A program made the position numbers and the translations under genes. Shown here piece after piece: positions 54,089-63,472 of a stretch of 64,000 bases of DNA. Below the pieces are notes generated by a model that saw only the letters and a program-made list of their open reading frames with translations, had not been told where the DNA came from and searched no databases. Position 1 is the stretch's first letter, and every line of letters starts with the position of its first letter. Origin of the DNA: Ruegeria sp. TM1040 (GTDB lineage Bacteria > Pseudomonadota > Alphaproteobacteria > Rhodobacterales > Rhodobacteraceae); assembly GCF_000014065.1 (NCBI RefSeq), contig NC_008043.1:428001-492000 (forward strand), in the 5' to 3' direction.

Positions 54089-55111
54089 ATGGGTTATCGC
54101 GTCGTTGTCGCCGGCGCCACGGGGAACGTGGGCCGTGAAATGCTGAACATCCTGGCCGAGCGCCAGTTCCCGGTGGATGAGATTGCCGTTCTGGCATCCC
54201 GTCGTTCGCTGGGTACTGAGGTCACATTTGGCGACAAGACCCTGAAGACCCAGGATCTCGACACCTTTGACTTCACGGGGTGGGACATGGCGCTCTTTGC
54301 CATTGGTTCGGACGCCACGAAGAAATACGCGCCCAAGGCGGCGGCGGCGGGCTGTGTCGTGATCGACAACTCTTCGCTTTATCGCTACGACCCGGATATT
54401 CCGCTGATCGTGCCCGAGGTGAACCCGGAGGCCGTGCACGGCTATTCCAAGAAGAACATCATCGCCAACCCCAACTGCTCCACCGCGCAGATGGTTGTGG
54501 CGCTGAAGCCCTTGCATGACCGCGCCAAGATCAAACGCGTTGTGGTCTCGACCTACCAGTCTGTTTCCGGCTCCGGCAAGGACGCCATCGACGAGCTCTG
54601 GGATCAGACCAAGGCGCATTACAATCCGACCGACGATTACCAGCGCAAGGTCTACCCCAAGGACATCGCCTTCAACGTGATTCCGCATATCGACGTGTTC
54701 CTCGACGATGGCTCCACCAAAGAAGAGTGGAAGATGGTTGCGGAAACCAAGAAGATCGTGGACCCGTCCATCAAGCTGACCGCGACCTGCGTGCGCGTGC
54801 CGGTGTTTGTGGGCCATTCCGAGGCGATCAACATCGAGTTTGAGGACTTCCTTGATGAAGACGAGGCCCGCGACATCCTGCGCGAGGCACCGGGCATCAT
54901 GGTGATCGACAAGCGCGAAGACGGCGGCTACGTGACGCCGAAAGAATGCGTTGGCGATTTTGCGACTTTCATCAGCCGCATCCGTCAGGACTCGACGCTG
55001 GATAACGGCCTGAACCTGTGGTGTGTGTCGGACAACCTGCGCAAGGGCGCCGCCCTCAACGCCGTGCAGATCGCAGAGCTGTTGGGCCGTGAAGTCCTGA
55101 AGAAGGGCTGA
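54089..55111 (+). CDS. asd: Aspartate-semialdehyde dehydrogenase
   Basis: 340 aa from the ATG at 54089 (GTGATGAC is absent; GGAG lies just upstream), matching the family N-terminus YRVVVAGATGNVGREM. It reduces aspartyl phosphate in the lysine, threonine and methionine pathway. The active-site cysteine is Cys130 in NPNCSTAQM. VSTYQSVSGSG and CVRVPVFVGHSEA are intact. A hairpin at 55192-55216 is placed as its terminator. Confidence 0.97.
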   Translation: MGYRVVVAGATGNVGREMLNILAERQFPVDEIAVLASRRSLGTEVTFGDKTLKTQDLDTFDFTGWDMALFAIGSDATKKYAPKAAAAGCVVIDNSSLYRYDPDIPLIVPEVNPEAVHGYSKKNIIANPNCSTAQMVVALKPLHDRAKIKRVVVSTYQSVSGSGKDAIDELWDQTKAHYNPTDDYQRKVYPKDIAFNVIPHIDVFLDDGSTKEEWKMVAETKKIVDPSIKLTATCVRVPVFVGHSEAINIEFEDFLDEDEARDILREAPGIMVIDKREDGGYVTPKECVGDFATFISRIRQDSTLDNGLNLWCVSDNLRKGAALNAVQIAELLGREVLKKG

Positions 55112-55191
55112 TCGCCAGATAGAGAGAAGGGCACGCCCGACCTCTCGGTCGGACGGTGAGTGACCTTCTATCGGCAAAGACATGACTATCG

Positions 55192-55216
55192 AGAGGCGTC
55201 CCACTGGGGCGCCTCT
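55192..55216 (+). terminator. Terminator of asd
   Basis: An 11-bp stem (AGAGGCGTCCC with GGGGCGCCTCT, one G-T pair) around ACT, followed by TGCGTTTT. It lies 80 bp after asd and 60 bp before the DUF4139 start, so it could stop readthrough into that gene. Confidence 0.7.
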
Positions 55217-55276
55217 TGCGTTTTCCTCCCGAGCAGAAGACGCTCGGTGCATCCTATTGTCAGCTCGGTGATTTTG

Positions 55277-56920
55277 ATGCGCTTTGTTCTCTCTTCTGTC
55301 CTTGTTGGGGCTGCGGCCCTGTTGTCCACGACCGCATTGGCGGAGACCTTCACCGCCGCAAGCCGCGTCAGCGCGGTGACCGTCTATCCCAGCGAGGCAT
55401 TGATGACCCGCACCGCCGAAGTGACGCTGCCCGCAGGCCGTCACCGGATCATCATCACGGGAATGCCCTTTGTGGATGAGGTGGAAACCCTGCAGGTGAC
55501 GCATCCCGGCGTGCGCCGGGTCGGGCTGTATCTGCGCGAGAGTTTTCCGGTTCTCGAGGAGACCGCGACCCCCGAACAGGCCACGGCTGAGGCTCGGGTG
55601 GCGGAGATTGAGGACCAGATAGATGCGCTGCGCCAGACCGCAGAGGAGGCGCGACTGGCGGCGCAGGGCGCCGAGGCAGCGATCGCCTTTCTGAGTGCCC
55701 TTAACCGGGGCGAGGGAGCGGCACTGCCCGACCCCGATCAGTTGCGCGCACTGGTGAGCACGGTGCGCGAGGAAACCTCCGAGGCACGCGAGACCATTTT
55801 GCGGGCCAAAGCGCAGGAGCGCGGGTTTCAGCGCCAGATGAAGGATCTCGAGGCCGAGCTGGCCCGGGCGCAGGCGGAGCTTCGGGCGCTGTCGCAGCAG
55901 GATGAAGAACAGATGTTCCTCGCACTGGATGTCGAGGCGGATGAAGAAGTGACGGTACCGCTCAGCCTAAGCTACCCCAATGATGCGGTGTCATGGGGGC
56001 CGTCTTATGCGTTCAATCTGCAAACAGGCACCTCGCCAGAGGTCACTTTGCGCCGGGATGTGATGATCCAGCAGGCCACTGGCGAGGATTGGGTGGATGT
56101 GGCGCTGCGGGTCTCGACCTCGACCCCGGATCAGAGGATCAACCCACATGACCTGCGTCCCAATCGGCGTTGGATCGAGGACGAGCAACAGGCCAAACAG
56201 CGTTTCACCTCAGAAAGCCGGGTGATGAGCGCCGCCGAGCCGATCGTCGAGGCCCCGATCATCGTCGAGGACACAGGTGCCTCCTTTGGTGTCGTCGCCA
56301 GCGAGGCAGGGGTTTCTTACAGCTTTGATGTGCCTGTCAGCCTGCGCTCGGGGGCGGAGTTGGCCTATCTCACCCTGCCGGATGTCACGTTTGAGGCTGA
56401 GGTCTTTGCCCAGGCCGTGCCACGCCGCGATCCGACCGCCTTTCGCATTGCGCGCATCGTGAACACCAGTGGCGAGGAGCTGTTGGCAAGTTCGACCACG
56501 CGCTATTTTGTTGATGGCGACCTTGTTGGATCTGGGCATTTCGCGGGGCTCACGCCCGACGCCGAGCTCGATCTGGGTTTTGGCCCGATTGATGGCCTGC
56601 GCCTCAAACGGGACCTTCTGGATCAGAGCGAAGGTGGGCGCGGCGTGATCTCGCGCAGCAACCAGCGCGATATGGTGGCCGAGATCGAGGTGGAGAACCT
56701 GACCGGTCAGGACTGGCCGCTGCGCGTTCTTGATCTGGTGCCCTTCAGCGATCAGGAGGATCTGGAGATCACATGGTCTGCAACGCCCGCGCCCTCCGAG
56801 GAAAACGTCGACAAACAGCGCGGAATCCTCGCCTGGGATCTCGATGTGTCGGCAGGAAAGACGCGCACCATCAGCCTCAAGACCCGCCTGAGCTGGCCTG
56901 AGGGCATGGTCCTGCGCTGA
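55277..56920 (+). CDS. DUF4139 domain protein (mucoidy-inhibitor A-like), exported
   Basis: 547 aa from the ATG at 55277; an upstream in-frame start would mask the signal peptide (residues 1-21, cut after ALA). An N-terminal DUF4140-like part (SRVSAVTVYPSEALMTRTAEV) precedes a coiled coil (about residues 110-215) rich in Ala, Glu and Gln. The C-terminal DUF4139 contains VPLSLSYPNDAVSWGPSYAFNL and the QDWPLRVLDLVPFS element. Its biochemical role is unknown. Confidence 0.88.
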   Translation: MRFVLSSVLVGAAALLSTTALAETFTAASRVSAVTVYPSEALMTRTAEVTLPAGRHRIIITGMPFVDEVETLQVTHPGVRRVGLYLRESFPVLEETATPEQATAEARVAEIEDQIDALRQTAEEARLAAQGAEAAIAFLSALNRGEGAALPDPDQLRALVSTVREETSEARETILRAKAQERGFQRQMKDLEAELARAQAELRALSQQDEEQMFLALDVEADEEVTVPLSLSYPNDAVSWGPSYAFNLQTGTSPEVTLRRDVMIQQATGEDWVDVALRVSTSTPDQRINPHDLRPNRRWIEDEQQAKQRFTSESRVMSAAEPIVEAPIIVEDTGASFGVVASEAGVSYSFDVPVSLRSGAELAYLTLPDVTFEAEVFAQAVPRRDPTAFRIARIVNTSGEELLASSTTRYFVDGDLVGSGHFAGLTPDAELDLGFGPIDGLRLKRDLLDQSEGGRGVISRSNQRDMVAEIEVENLTGQDWPLRVLDLVPFSDQEDLEITWSATPAPSEENVDKQRGILAWDLDVSAGKTRTISLKTRLSWPEGMVLR

Positions 56921-57088
56921 GCGTCGCGCGCGGGTCGCCGGCCTGTTGCAACCCGCAGGACACCGCCCGCGCGCTCGTTCTAAAGTATATCAAACTCTTC
57001 CTTTGCGCCCCGGACCCAACCTTTGAACGCCCCATTTTCGCCACGCCCCAGGGTAATCTGAACCCGGAGTGGATGAGAGGGTGAAGAG

Positions 57089-57412
57089 ATGACCTATCGT
57101 GATGACAAGACCGACAACGAAGACCTGGCCTATGGACAGACCCCCTGGGGTTGCGCAAGCACGCGCAAGCGTCTCGACTCGGAATCGATGATGCTCCTGC
57201 GCGCAAATCTGAGCGAGCCGCTCAACCGCGCGGACAGCTGGCCGACCCTGCGTGAACTGCTGCGCGGCAAAGGGTTTGACATGAAGCGTCGCGAAGGCCG
57301 CCTGCGTTTGGTGGATCTCCAAAGTCGGGTTGAAATCTGCACCTTTGGGCTCTTGGGGCATCCGCGCGCGGAGCTTGAAAAGCGTTTTGGCGCGCCGATG
57401 CAGGCGCATTGA
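57089..57412 (+). CDS. Small conserved-looking hypothetical protein
   Basis: 107 aa. No signal or membrane segment. The protein has a two-part design: a basic stretch (TRKRLDSESMMLLRANLSEPL) and a C-terminal RLRLVDLQSRVEICTFGLLGHPRAELEKRFG. The start has GAGAGGGTGAAGAG upstream. Composition suggests a real gene; function unknown. It lies between the DUF4139 gene and the amidohydrolase. Confidence 0.7.
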   Translation: MTYRDDKTDNEDLAYGQTPWGCASTRKRLDSESMMLLRANLSEPLNRADSWPTLRELLRGKGFDMKRREGRLRLVDLQSRVEICTFGLLGHPRAELEKRFGAPMQAH

Positions 57413-57555
57413 TCCGCCGGAAATTGGCAAGGCCGCTCGGGGACGTGAGCGGCTTTCGCACCTGTTGAATTTTGCAATTTTTGGTTGTGCCTTGCCCGAT
57501 AGGCGCACCTGTGAGACCCTAGAAGCATCTCGATCATCAGCTGGGAGGTGCAGGG

Positions 57556-59508
57556 ATGTTGGGTACTCATCTGAAATTGGGGCTGATGTCCCTCTGTGCG
57601 GCCACCGTTGCCATGGGCGCGGCGGCGCAGGACGTGGCGGACACGATATATACGGGCGGACCCGTGCTGACGATGGACGACAGCGCGCCGCGGGCCGAGG
57701 CGCTGGCAGTGCGCGAGGGGCGCATTGCGGCGGTTGGTTCCACCGAGGCCGTGATGGCGCTGCGCGGCGAGAGCACCCGTGTGATCGACCTCGAAGGGGC
57801 TACCCTGCTGCCGGGTTTTGTGGATGCACATGGCCATGTGGCGGCAATCGGCCTGCAGGCCATGGCGGCCAATCTCTTGCCCGCACCGGATGGGCGGGGC
57901 AACAGCATCGCCGAGCTTCAGGATATTCTACGCGACTTTATCGATGCTCAGCCCGAGCGGGTGGAGCGTTTTGGCGCTGTGATCGGGTTTGGCTATGACG
58001 ACTCTCAGCTGAGCGAGCTGGCGCATCCGACGCGTCATGATCTCGATGCGGTTGCGGCGGATATTCCGGTCTATATCGTGCATCAGTCTGGCCATCTCGC
58101 GGTTGCCAATACCGCGGCGCTTGCGCTTGCGGGCATCACCGCCGAGAGCGAAGAGATGCCTGGCGGTGTGATCCGGCGCGAGGCCGATGGCAAAACCCCG
58201 GACGGGGTGCTCGAGGAAACCCCGCATTTTGTGGCGCTTGGCCGAATCCTCGGCGGGCTTGACGCGGAAGGCTCGATCGAGATGGTCCGCGCGGGCGTCG
58301 ATCTCGTTGCCTCATATGGCTACACCACTGCACAGGAAGGGCGCGCGAGCACCGGGCAGGTGCAGATGATGCAGGCGCTGGCCGCGCAGCCGGATGGGCT
58401 GAAGGTCGATGTGGTGGCCTATCCCGACATCCTGATCGACCGTGATTTTATTCTGGAAGAACAGTCATTTGACTATGAGAACGGGCTGAGGGTCGGCGGC
58501 GCGAAGCTCACGATTGATGGCTCTCCGCAGGGGTTTACCGCCTGGCGGGACAAACCCTACTATGCGCCTCCGCCGCAGATGCGCAGCGACTATGTGGGCT
58601 ATCCGGCGGCCAGCCCGGATCAGGTGTTTGACGCCATCGACTGGGCCTATGAGAACGACGTTCAGATCCTCACCCATTCCAATGGCGAAGCCGCCAGCGA
58701 CCTGCTCTTGGCGGCAACGGGCGCAGCGGCCGAAAAGCACGGCAATGACGACCGCCGCTCGGTGCTGATCCATGGCCAGTTCCTGCGCGAGGATCAGGTG
58801 GACCGCATCAAGGCGCTCGACATCTTTCCCTCGCTCTTTCCCATGCACACGTTCTATTGGGGCGACTGGCATCGCGACCGCACCGTGGGGCCCGAGGCTG
58901 CGGATAATATCTCGCCCACCGGTTGGGTTCTGAAACGCGGCATGCGGTTCTCCACCCATCATGATGCGCCGGTCGCCTTTCCCGACTCGATGCGGGTGCT
59001 TGATGCGACCGTGACCCGGCGCAGCCGCAGTGGCGACATCATCGGTGCTGCGCATAGGGTTGACCCGATGACGGCGCTGAAGGCGATGACGATCTGGCCC
59101 GCATGGCAGCATTTTGAGGAAAACACCAAAGGCTCGCTCGAGGTGGGCAAGCTGGCGGATCTGGTGGTGCTTTCGGCGGATCCCACCGCGATCGATCCGG
59201 AAACCATCGATCAGATCCGGGTGCTGCGCACCATCAAAGAAGATGAGGTGGTCTATGACGCCTCCGAACGCGACGAGGGCTCCCTGTTGCAGTGGCGCCC
59301 GGTGCCGGGACGGATCGACACTGGCTCGGAAATGCTGCGCCGGGCGGCCCTGATGCGGGAAATCCCCCAGGACCTGAGCGGGGTGCGCCGCCGGGTGGCG
59401 CTGCGGGCGGGCAGCGGGCCGACCCATGGCGCGACCTGCGTCTCGGGGTATCTCTTTGCGACGCTCACGCCGGGGTTTGAGCGGGCCAAAGACAGGTTGA
59501 TCCCCTGA
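57556..59508 (+). CDS. Exported amidohydrolase family 3 protein (YtcJ-like)
   Basis: 650 aa with an N-terminal signal peptide (residues 1-25, cleaved near AAA-QD). Metal motif HxH is in FVDAHGHVAAIG; further ligands are in LTHSNGEAASD, RSVLIHGQFL and THHDAPVAFPDS. The N-terminal IYTGGPVLTMDD is family-typical. Such enzymes hydrolyse amides or cyclic ureides; the periplasmic substrate is unknown. A short C-terminal tail of 60 residues beyond the usual fold is unassigned. It converges on hpaI across the terminator at 59519-59546. Confidence 0.9.
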   Translation: MLGTHLKLGLMSLCAATVAMGAAAQDVADTIYTGGPVLTMDDSAPRAEALAVREGRIAAVGSTEAVMALRGESTRVIDLEGATLLPGFVDAHGHVAAIGLQAMAANLLPAPDGRGNSIAELQDILRDFIDAQPERVERFGAVIGFGYDDSQLSELAHPTRHDLDAVAADIPVYIVHQSGHLAVANTAALALAGITAESEEMPGGVIRREADGKTPDGVLEETPHFVALGRILGGLDAEGSIEMVRAGVDLVASYGYTTAQEGRASTGQVQMMQALAAQPDGLKVDVVAYPDILIDRDFILEEQSFDYENGLRVGGAKLTIDGSPQGFTAWRDKPYYAPPPQMRSDYVGYPAASPDQVFDAIDWAYENDVQILTHSNGEAASDLLLAATGAAAEKHGNDDRRSVLIHGQFLREDQVDRIKALDIFPSLFPMHTFYWGDWHRDRTVGPEAADNISPTGWVLKRGMRFSTHHDAPVAFPDSMRVLDATVTRRSRSGDIIGAAHRVDPMTALKAMTIWPAWQHFEENTKGSLEVGKLADLVVLSADPTAIDPETIDQIRVLRTIKEDEVVYDASERDEGSLLQWRPVPGRIDTGSEMLRRAALMREIPQDLSGVRRRVALRAGSGPTHGATCVSGYLFATLTPGFERAKDRLIP

Positions 59509-59518
59509 TCAGACAGGG

Positions 59519-59546
59519 TTGGGCAGTCCACTGGTGGACTGCCCAA
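59519..59546. terminator. Bidirectional hairpin between amidohydrolase and hpaI
   Basis: A perfect 13-bp stem, TTGGGCAGTCCAC with GTGGACTGCCCAA, with only two bases in the centre. It sits between two convergent stops (59508 and 59552) and can terminate in both directions. Confidence 0.85.
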
Positions 59547-59551
59547 TCAAA

Positions 59552-60316
59552 TCAGCGCCATTTTGCCGCCAGTGTCCGCGCGCCCTGCGCCAGCACCAGC
59601 ACATCCAGCCCTACCGCCAGGAATTGCGCGCCCATGTCCGAATAGGCCTGCGTGGCCTCATCGGTGACGCCAAGGATCCCCGGCGCCTTGCCCGCGGCCT
59701 TGATCCGCGAGATCGCATCCGCAATCACCGCGCGCACCTCGGGATGGGCAGAGTTGCCCTGATGCCCCATATCGGTGGAGAGATCCGCAGGGCCGATAAA
59801 GATCCCGTCGATGCCCTCCACGGCAAGGATGTGATCGAGGTTTTCAATGCCCTTGCGGTTCTCCACCTGCAGGAGAACGCAGATTTGCGCATCCGCTGTG
59901 GCGATGTAATCCGGCGTGGTGCCAAAGCGTGTCGCGCGCGCTCCGGCTGCGCCGACCCCGCGTGTGCCATGGGGCGGGTAGTGGCAGGCGCGGACCAGCT
60001 CGGCGGCCTGTTCGGCAGTTTCCACCATCGGCACCAGCACGGTCTGCGCGCCCGCATCCAGCACCTGTTTGATGATCCAGGCCTCGCCGATCGGGACCCG
60101 CACCACCGGTTCCGCCGGCGAGGTTGCCAGCGCCACCAGCTGATCGCGGATCGAGCGGATGTCGTTGGGGGCATGTTCGCCATCGACCACCAGCCAGTCA
60201 AAGCCTGCAGTGCCCATGACTTCGGTGGTGACGGCCTCGCCAAAGCTGCACCAGCAGCCGATCTGGCGCTGGCCATCCTTGAGGGCCTCTTTGAAACGAT
60301 TGATCGGCGCGGCCAT
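59552..60316 (-). CDS. hpaI: HpcH/HpaI-family 2-oxo acid aldolase
   Basis: 254 aa. It should cleave 4-hydroxy-2-oxoheptane-1,7-dioate to pyruvate and succinic semialdehyde, the last step of homoprotocatechuate breakdown. Metal-dependent class II aldolase motifs are WLVVDGEHAPND, VRVPIGEAW, VLVPMVETAEQA, LLQVENRKGIENLD and IFIGPADLSTDMG. It follows hpaH by 12 bp on the minus strand. Context supports HpaI over the related rhamnonate aldolases. Confidence 0.92.
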   Translation of the reverse strand: MAAPINRFKEALKDGQRQIGCWCSFGEAVTTEVMGTAGFDWLVVDGEHAPNDIRSIRDQLVALATSPAEPVVRVPIGEAWIIKQVLDAGAQTVLVPMVETAEQAAELVRACHYPPHGTRGVGAAGARATRFGTTPDYIATADAQICVLLQVENRKGIENLDHILAVEGIDGIFIGPADLSTDMGHQGNSAHPEVRAVIADAISRIKAAGKAPGILGVTDEATQAYSDMGAQFLAVGLDVLVLAQGARTLAAKWR

Positions 60317-60328
60317 ATCTAACCTCTT

Positions 60329-61129
60329 TTATGAAAACGAAATTTCTACCGAGCCGAAATCCGCGAAATCGGCATGGATCTGGGTGCCGGGTGGGCATTC
60401 CACAGGGCGGATGAACGACCCGGAGAGGACGATATCGCCTGCCTCGATCTGTTGTCCATAGTCCGCCATGCGCCGTGCAAGCCACAGCACGGAGGTCACA
60501 GGATCGTCCAGAACGCCCGCGCCCAATCCGGTTTCCTCGACCACGCCATCGCGTTTCAGGATTGCGCCGACGCGGCGCAGATCAAAGGCGTCGATCGCGT
60601 GTTTGGCCTTGCCCATCACGATGCCCGCATTGGCGGCGTTGTCGCTGATGGTGTCGGTGATAATGCGGGCCTGCCCCGTGGCGGGATCGGCGCGCAGGAT
60701 ACGGGTGTCGAGGATCTCCAATGACGGGGCAACATACTCGGTGGCCTTCAGGATGTCGTCGTGGGTGCAATCGCGGCCCGCGAGCGGCGCTTTCATCACA
60801 AAGGCGATCTCGGCCTCGACGCGGGGTTGGATAAACCGCCCCTCTGGTACGGTGCTGGCATTTTCAAACACCATATCATCGAGGAGCACGCCCGAGTCCG
60901 GTGTGGTGATATTCAGCGCCTGCTGCATGGCGCGGCTGGTGAGGCCGATCTTCCAGCCGATTTTGCGGCGACCTTGCGCCAGTTTCTGCGTCACCAGCGC
61001 CTTTTGCACCGCATAGGCATCCTCCAGTGTCATGCCCGGATAGGCGAGCGACAAGAGCCCGCATTGCTGGCGTGTTTCCTCGGCGCGCAGCAGCTGGGCG
61101 GCGGCCTCGGCGTGTTGATCCGGCGTCAT
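60329..61129 (-). CDS. hpaH: 2-oxo-hept-3-ene-1,7-dioate hydratase
   Basis: 266 aa. It adds water to 2-oxohept-3-ene-1,7-dioate. Signature elements are the N-terminal EETRQQCGLLS, DAYAVQKALV, GWKIGLTS, the metal-binding PRVEAEIAFVM and IVLSGSFIRPVECPPG. It is a member of the fumarylacetoacetate hydrolase fold. Start overlaps the hpaG stop by four bases. Confidence 0.94.
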   Translation of the reverse strand: MTPDQHAEAAAQLLRAEETRQQCGLLSLAYPGMTLEDAYAVQKALVTQKLAQGRRKIGWKIGLTSRAMQQALNITTPDSGVLLDDMVFENASTVPEGRFIQPRVEAEIAFVMKAPLAGRDCTHDDILKATEYVAPSLEILDTRILRADPATGQARIITDTISDNAANAGIVMGKAKHAIDAFDLRRVGAILKRDGVVEETGLGAGVLDDPVTSVLWLARRMADYGQQIEAGDIVLSGSFIRPVECPPGTQIHADFADFGSVEISFS

Positions 61130-61983
61130 GCCTCATCCTCTACTGCGTTGCGCAGAATGCCGATGCCTTCACCCTCGACCTCGATCACGTCGCCGGGTTT
61201 GAGGAACTTTGGCGGATCAAACCGTGCGCCTGCGCCGGTGGGGGTGCCGGTGACGATGATGTCGCCCGGAACCAGCGTGGTAAAGGTGGAGATATAGGCG
61301 ATCTGACGGCGGATCGGGAACAGCATCCGGGAGGTGCGATCATCCTGACGCAACTCGCCATTGACCTTGGTGGTGATGCGCACGTCATCAAGCTGCGCGG
61401 GCGCGGTAAAGGGCACCAGCCACGGGCCGATGGCACCGGAGCTGTCCCAGTTCTTGCCCTGCGTCACGTTGAATTTGGCATGGCGCACCCAGTCGCGGAT
61501 TGTGCCTTCATTACAGAGGGTTATCGCGGCAATGTGGTCATAGGCGTCTGCCTCAGAAATGCGGCGTCCGCCCTTGCCGATGACGATGGCGATCTCGCCC
61601 TCGTAATCCAGTTGCGGGCTTTCCGGCGGGCGGATCAGCGGGTGGTTCGCCCCGGTAAAGCTGCGCGCAAATCGTGGAAACAGCGACATGTTGGGGGGGG
61701 CGTCCTGTCCGTCCTTATATTCCGCGTTGCGGTTGGGAAAGTTGACACCAACGCAGATGATTTTTTCCGGGCGGGGCACCGGGATCTGATAGGTGATCTG
61801 GTCGAGTGGATGGGTCACATCCCGCCCCTTCGCCGCTTGGGCAAGGGTGTGAAGACCCTTGTTTTCAATCACTTCGCGTAGGGTGGGCCACTCGGGGAAC
61901 TCCGGCGATAGGGCGATTGCGCCTGCGTCGGTGATGACACCGTAAAAGGTTTCAGTCGCGGCGGTGTAGGTGGCAAAACGCAT
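61126..61983 (-). CDS. hpaG: FAH-family isomerase/decarboxylase of the homoprotocatechuate pathway (HpaG-like)
   Basis: 285 aa, a single fumarylacetoacetate hydrolase domain; the E. coli HpaG has two and about 430 residues. Expected role is decarboxylation and/or isomerisation of 5-carboxymethyl-2-oxo-hex-3-ene-1,7-dioate. The metal triad is in LDYEGEIAIVIGKGGR; IICVGVNFPNRNAEY and DIIVTGTPTGAGARF are conserved. It lies between hpaH and the decarboxylase gene with which it shares one base. Confidence 0.8.
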   Translation of the reverse strand: MRFATYTAATETFYGVITDAGAIALSPEFPEWPTLREVIENKGLHTLAQAAKGRDVTHPLDQITYQIPVPRPEKIICVGVNFPNRNAEYKDGQDAPPNMSLFPRFARSFTGANHPLIRPPESPQLDYEGEIAIVIGKGGRRISEADAYDHIAAITLCNEGTIRDWVRHAKFNVTQGKNWDSSGAIGPWLVPFTAPAQLDDVRITTKVNGELRQDDRTSRMLFPIRRQIAYISTFTTLVPGDIIVTGTPTGAGARFDPPKFLKPGDVIEVEGEGIGILRNAVEDEA

Positions 61984-63395
61984 CAGGTCAGTCCTCTTGC
62001 GATTTCTGTGATCACATCATGGGCGAGCATGATGTCAGCCTCGGTGGTTTCAAACGCGCCCGCCTGAAACCGGATCACCAGCACGCCGTCCACGCGGGTC
62101 TGGGTGAGGTAGATGCGGCCGTCGTCGTTGATCCTGTTCACGAGTTCGAGGTTCAGCGCATCGAGATCCGTGGCCCCATCAGGCGCGTAGCGGAAGGTCC
62201 AGAGCGACCACATCGGCGGGGTGACGATTTCAAAATCCGGCTCTTGCGCAAGCGCGTCGTGAAGCTGGCGCGACCATGCAACGTGATTGCGGATGCGTTG
62301 GCGCAATCCTTCAAGGCCATAGGTGCGGATCAGGAACCAGATCTTTAGCGCGCGGAAGCGGCGGCCCAGGGGGACCGACCATTCGGAATAGTTGATGATG
62401 CCGTCGTGACCGTGGGTCTTGAGGTATTCCGGGCTGATGGCGAGGGTGCGCACCAGATCGTCCGCGTTCTTAAGGAAATGCGCCGAGCAATCAAACTGCG
62501 CGCCGAGCCATTTATGCGGATTGAAAACGATGCTGTCTGCGCCCTCAATGCCCGGCCAATACGCGCGGAACTCCGGGCAGATCATCGCGGAACCGGCCCA
62601 TGCCGCGTCCACATGGGTATAAAGCCCATGATTCTGCGCCACCTTGATGCAGTCCGCGATGGGGTCCGTGGCGCCGGTGCCGGTGCCGCCCACACAGAGG
62701 ATGACGCCAGCGGGTTGAAGGCCTGCGGCCTTGTCCGACTGGATCGCAGTCTCAAGCGCTGCGGGATCCATGCCGCGCCAGTCGCCCTTGATGGGTACGC
62801 GCACGAGGTTGGCCTGACCGATGCCCGCAACCCAGATCGCACGGTCCACCGAGGTGTGCACCTCGGACGAACAATAGATCCGCAAGGTCGGCTGGCCCGC
62901 GAGCCCCTGTTGATTGCCCTGCCAGTTCAAGGCCCGTTCGCGCATGGTGAGCACCGCAGCAAGGGTCGCCGAAGAGGCGCTGTCCTGAATGACGCCGCGA
63001 AATTCGCTCGGCAGGCCAAGGGATTGGCGCAGCCAGTCCATCATCCGGGTCTCCATCTCGGTCGCCGCCGGAGAGGTCTGCCAGAGCATACATTGCGGCG
63101 CGATGGCGGAGGTCAGGAATTCCGCCAGCACCGAGGGCGCGGCGGCGTTGGAGGCGAAATAGGCAAAGAAGCGCGGGTGCTGCCAATGGGTGATGCCGGG
63201 CATCACCTTTTCCTCAAAATCGGCAAAGATCGTCTCCATCCCCTCGCCCTGTTCCGGCGGTGTTTCGGGCAGGGCGGTCAGCATATCACCGGGTTTGGTC
63301 TGCGCGCGCACCGGGCGCTCGCCCACGGTGAGGTGATAGTCCTGCGCCCAATCGGCGACCTTGCGGCCCCAGGATGCAAAATCGGTCCAGTTCAT
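61983..63395 (-). CDS. PLP-dependent aromatic L-amino acid decarboxylase
   Basis: 470 aa from the ATG at 63395. The PLP lysine is in FNPHKWLGAQFDCSA, with VDAAWAGSAMICPEFR and the N-terminal HWQHPRFFAYF and LWQTSPAATEMETRMMDWL, all typical of tyrosine/DOPA/tryptophan decarboxylases. It should turn an aromatic amino acid into tyramine, dopamine or tryptamine. Its place between hpaD and hpaG is unusual and suggests that amino acid decarboxylation feeds the homoprotocatechuate pathway. The preferred substrate is not determinable. Confidence 0.92.
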   Translation of the reverse strand: MNWTDFASWGRKVADWAQDYHLTVGERPVRAQTKPGDMLTALPETPPEQGEGMETIFADFEEKVMPGITHWQHPRFFAYFASNAAAPSVLAEFLTSAIAPQCMLWQTSPAATEMETRMMDWLRQSLGLPSEFRGVIQDSASSATLAAVLTMRERALNWQGNQQGLAGQPTLRIYCSSEVHTSVDRAIWVAGIGQANLVRVPIKGDWRGMDPAALETAIQSDKAAGLQPAGVILCVGGTGTGATDPIADCIKVAQNHGLYTHVDAAWAGSAMICPEFRAYWPGIEGADSIVFNPHKWLGAQFDCSAHFLKNADDLVRTLAISPEYLKTHGHDGIINYSEWSVPLGRRFRALKIWFLIRTYGLEGLRQRIRNHVAWSRQLHDALAQEPDFEIVTPPMWSLWTFRYAPDGATDLDALNLELVNRINDDGRIYLTQTRVDGVLVIRFQAGAFETTEADIMLAHDVITEIARGLT

Positions 63396-63425
63396 TTTGT
63401 GCTCCCTTGTTCGTGCCCAAGGCAC

Positions 63426-63462
63426 GGACAGCGCCCGACCTTCCCAGGATCGGGCGCTGTCC
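63426..63462 (-). terminator. Strong hairpin downstream of hpaD
   Basis: A perfect 13-bp stem, GGACAGCGCCCGA with TCGGGCGCTGTCC, around 11 bases. It sits between the hpaD stop (63473) and the decarboxylase start (63395), with no minus-strand T-run, so it may attenuate or process the transcript rather than end it. Confidence 0.7.
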
Positions 63463-63472
63463 CTTTGTCTTC

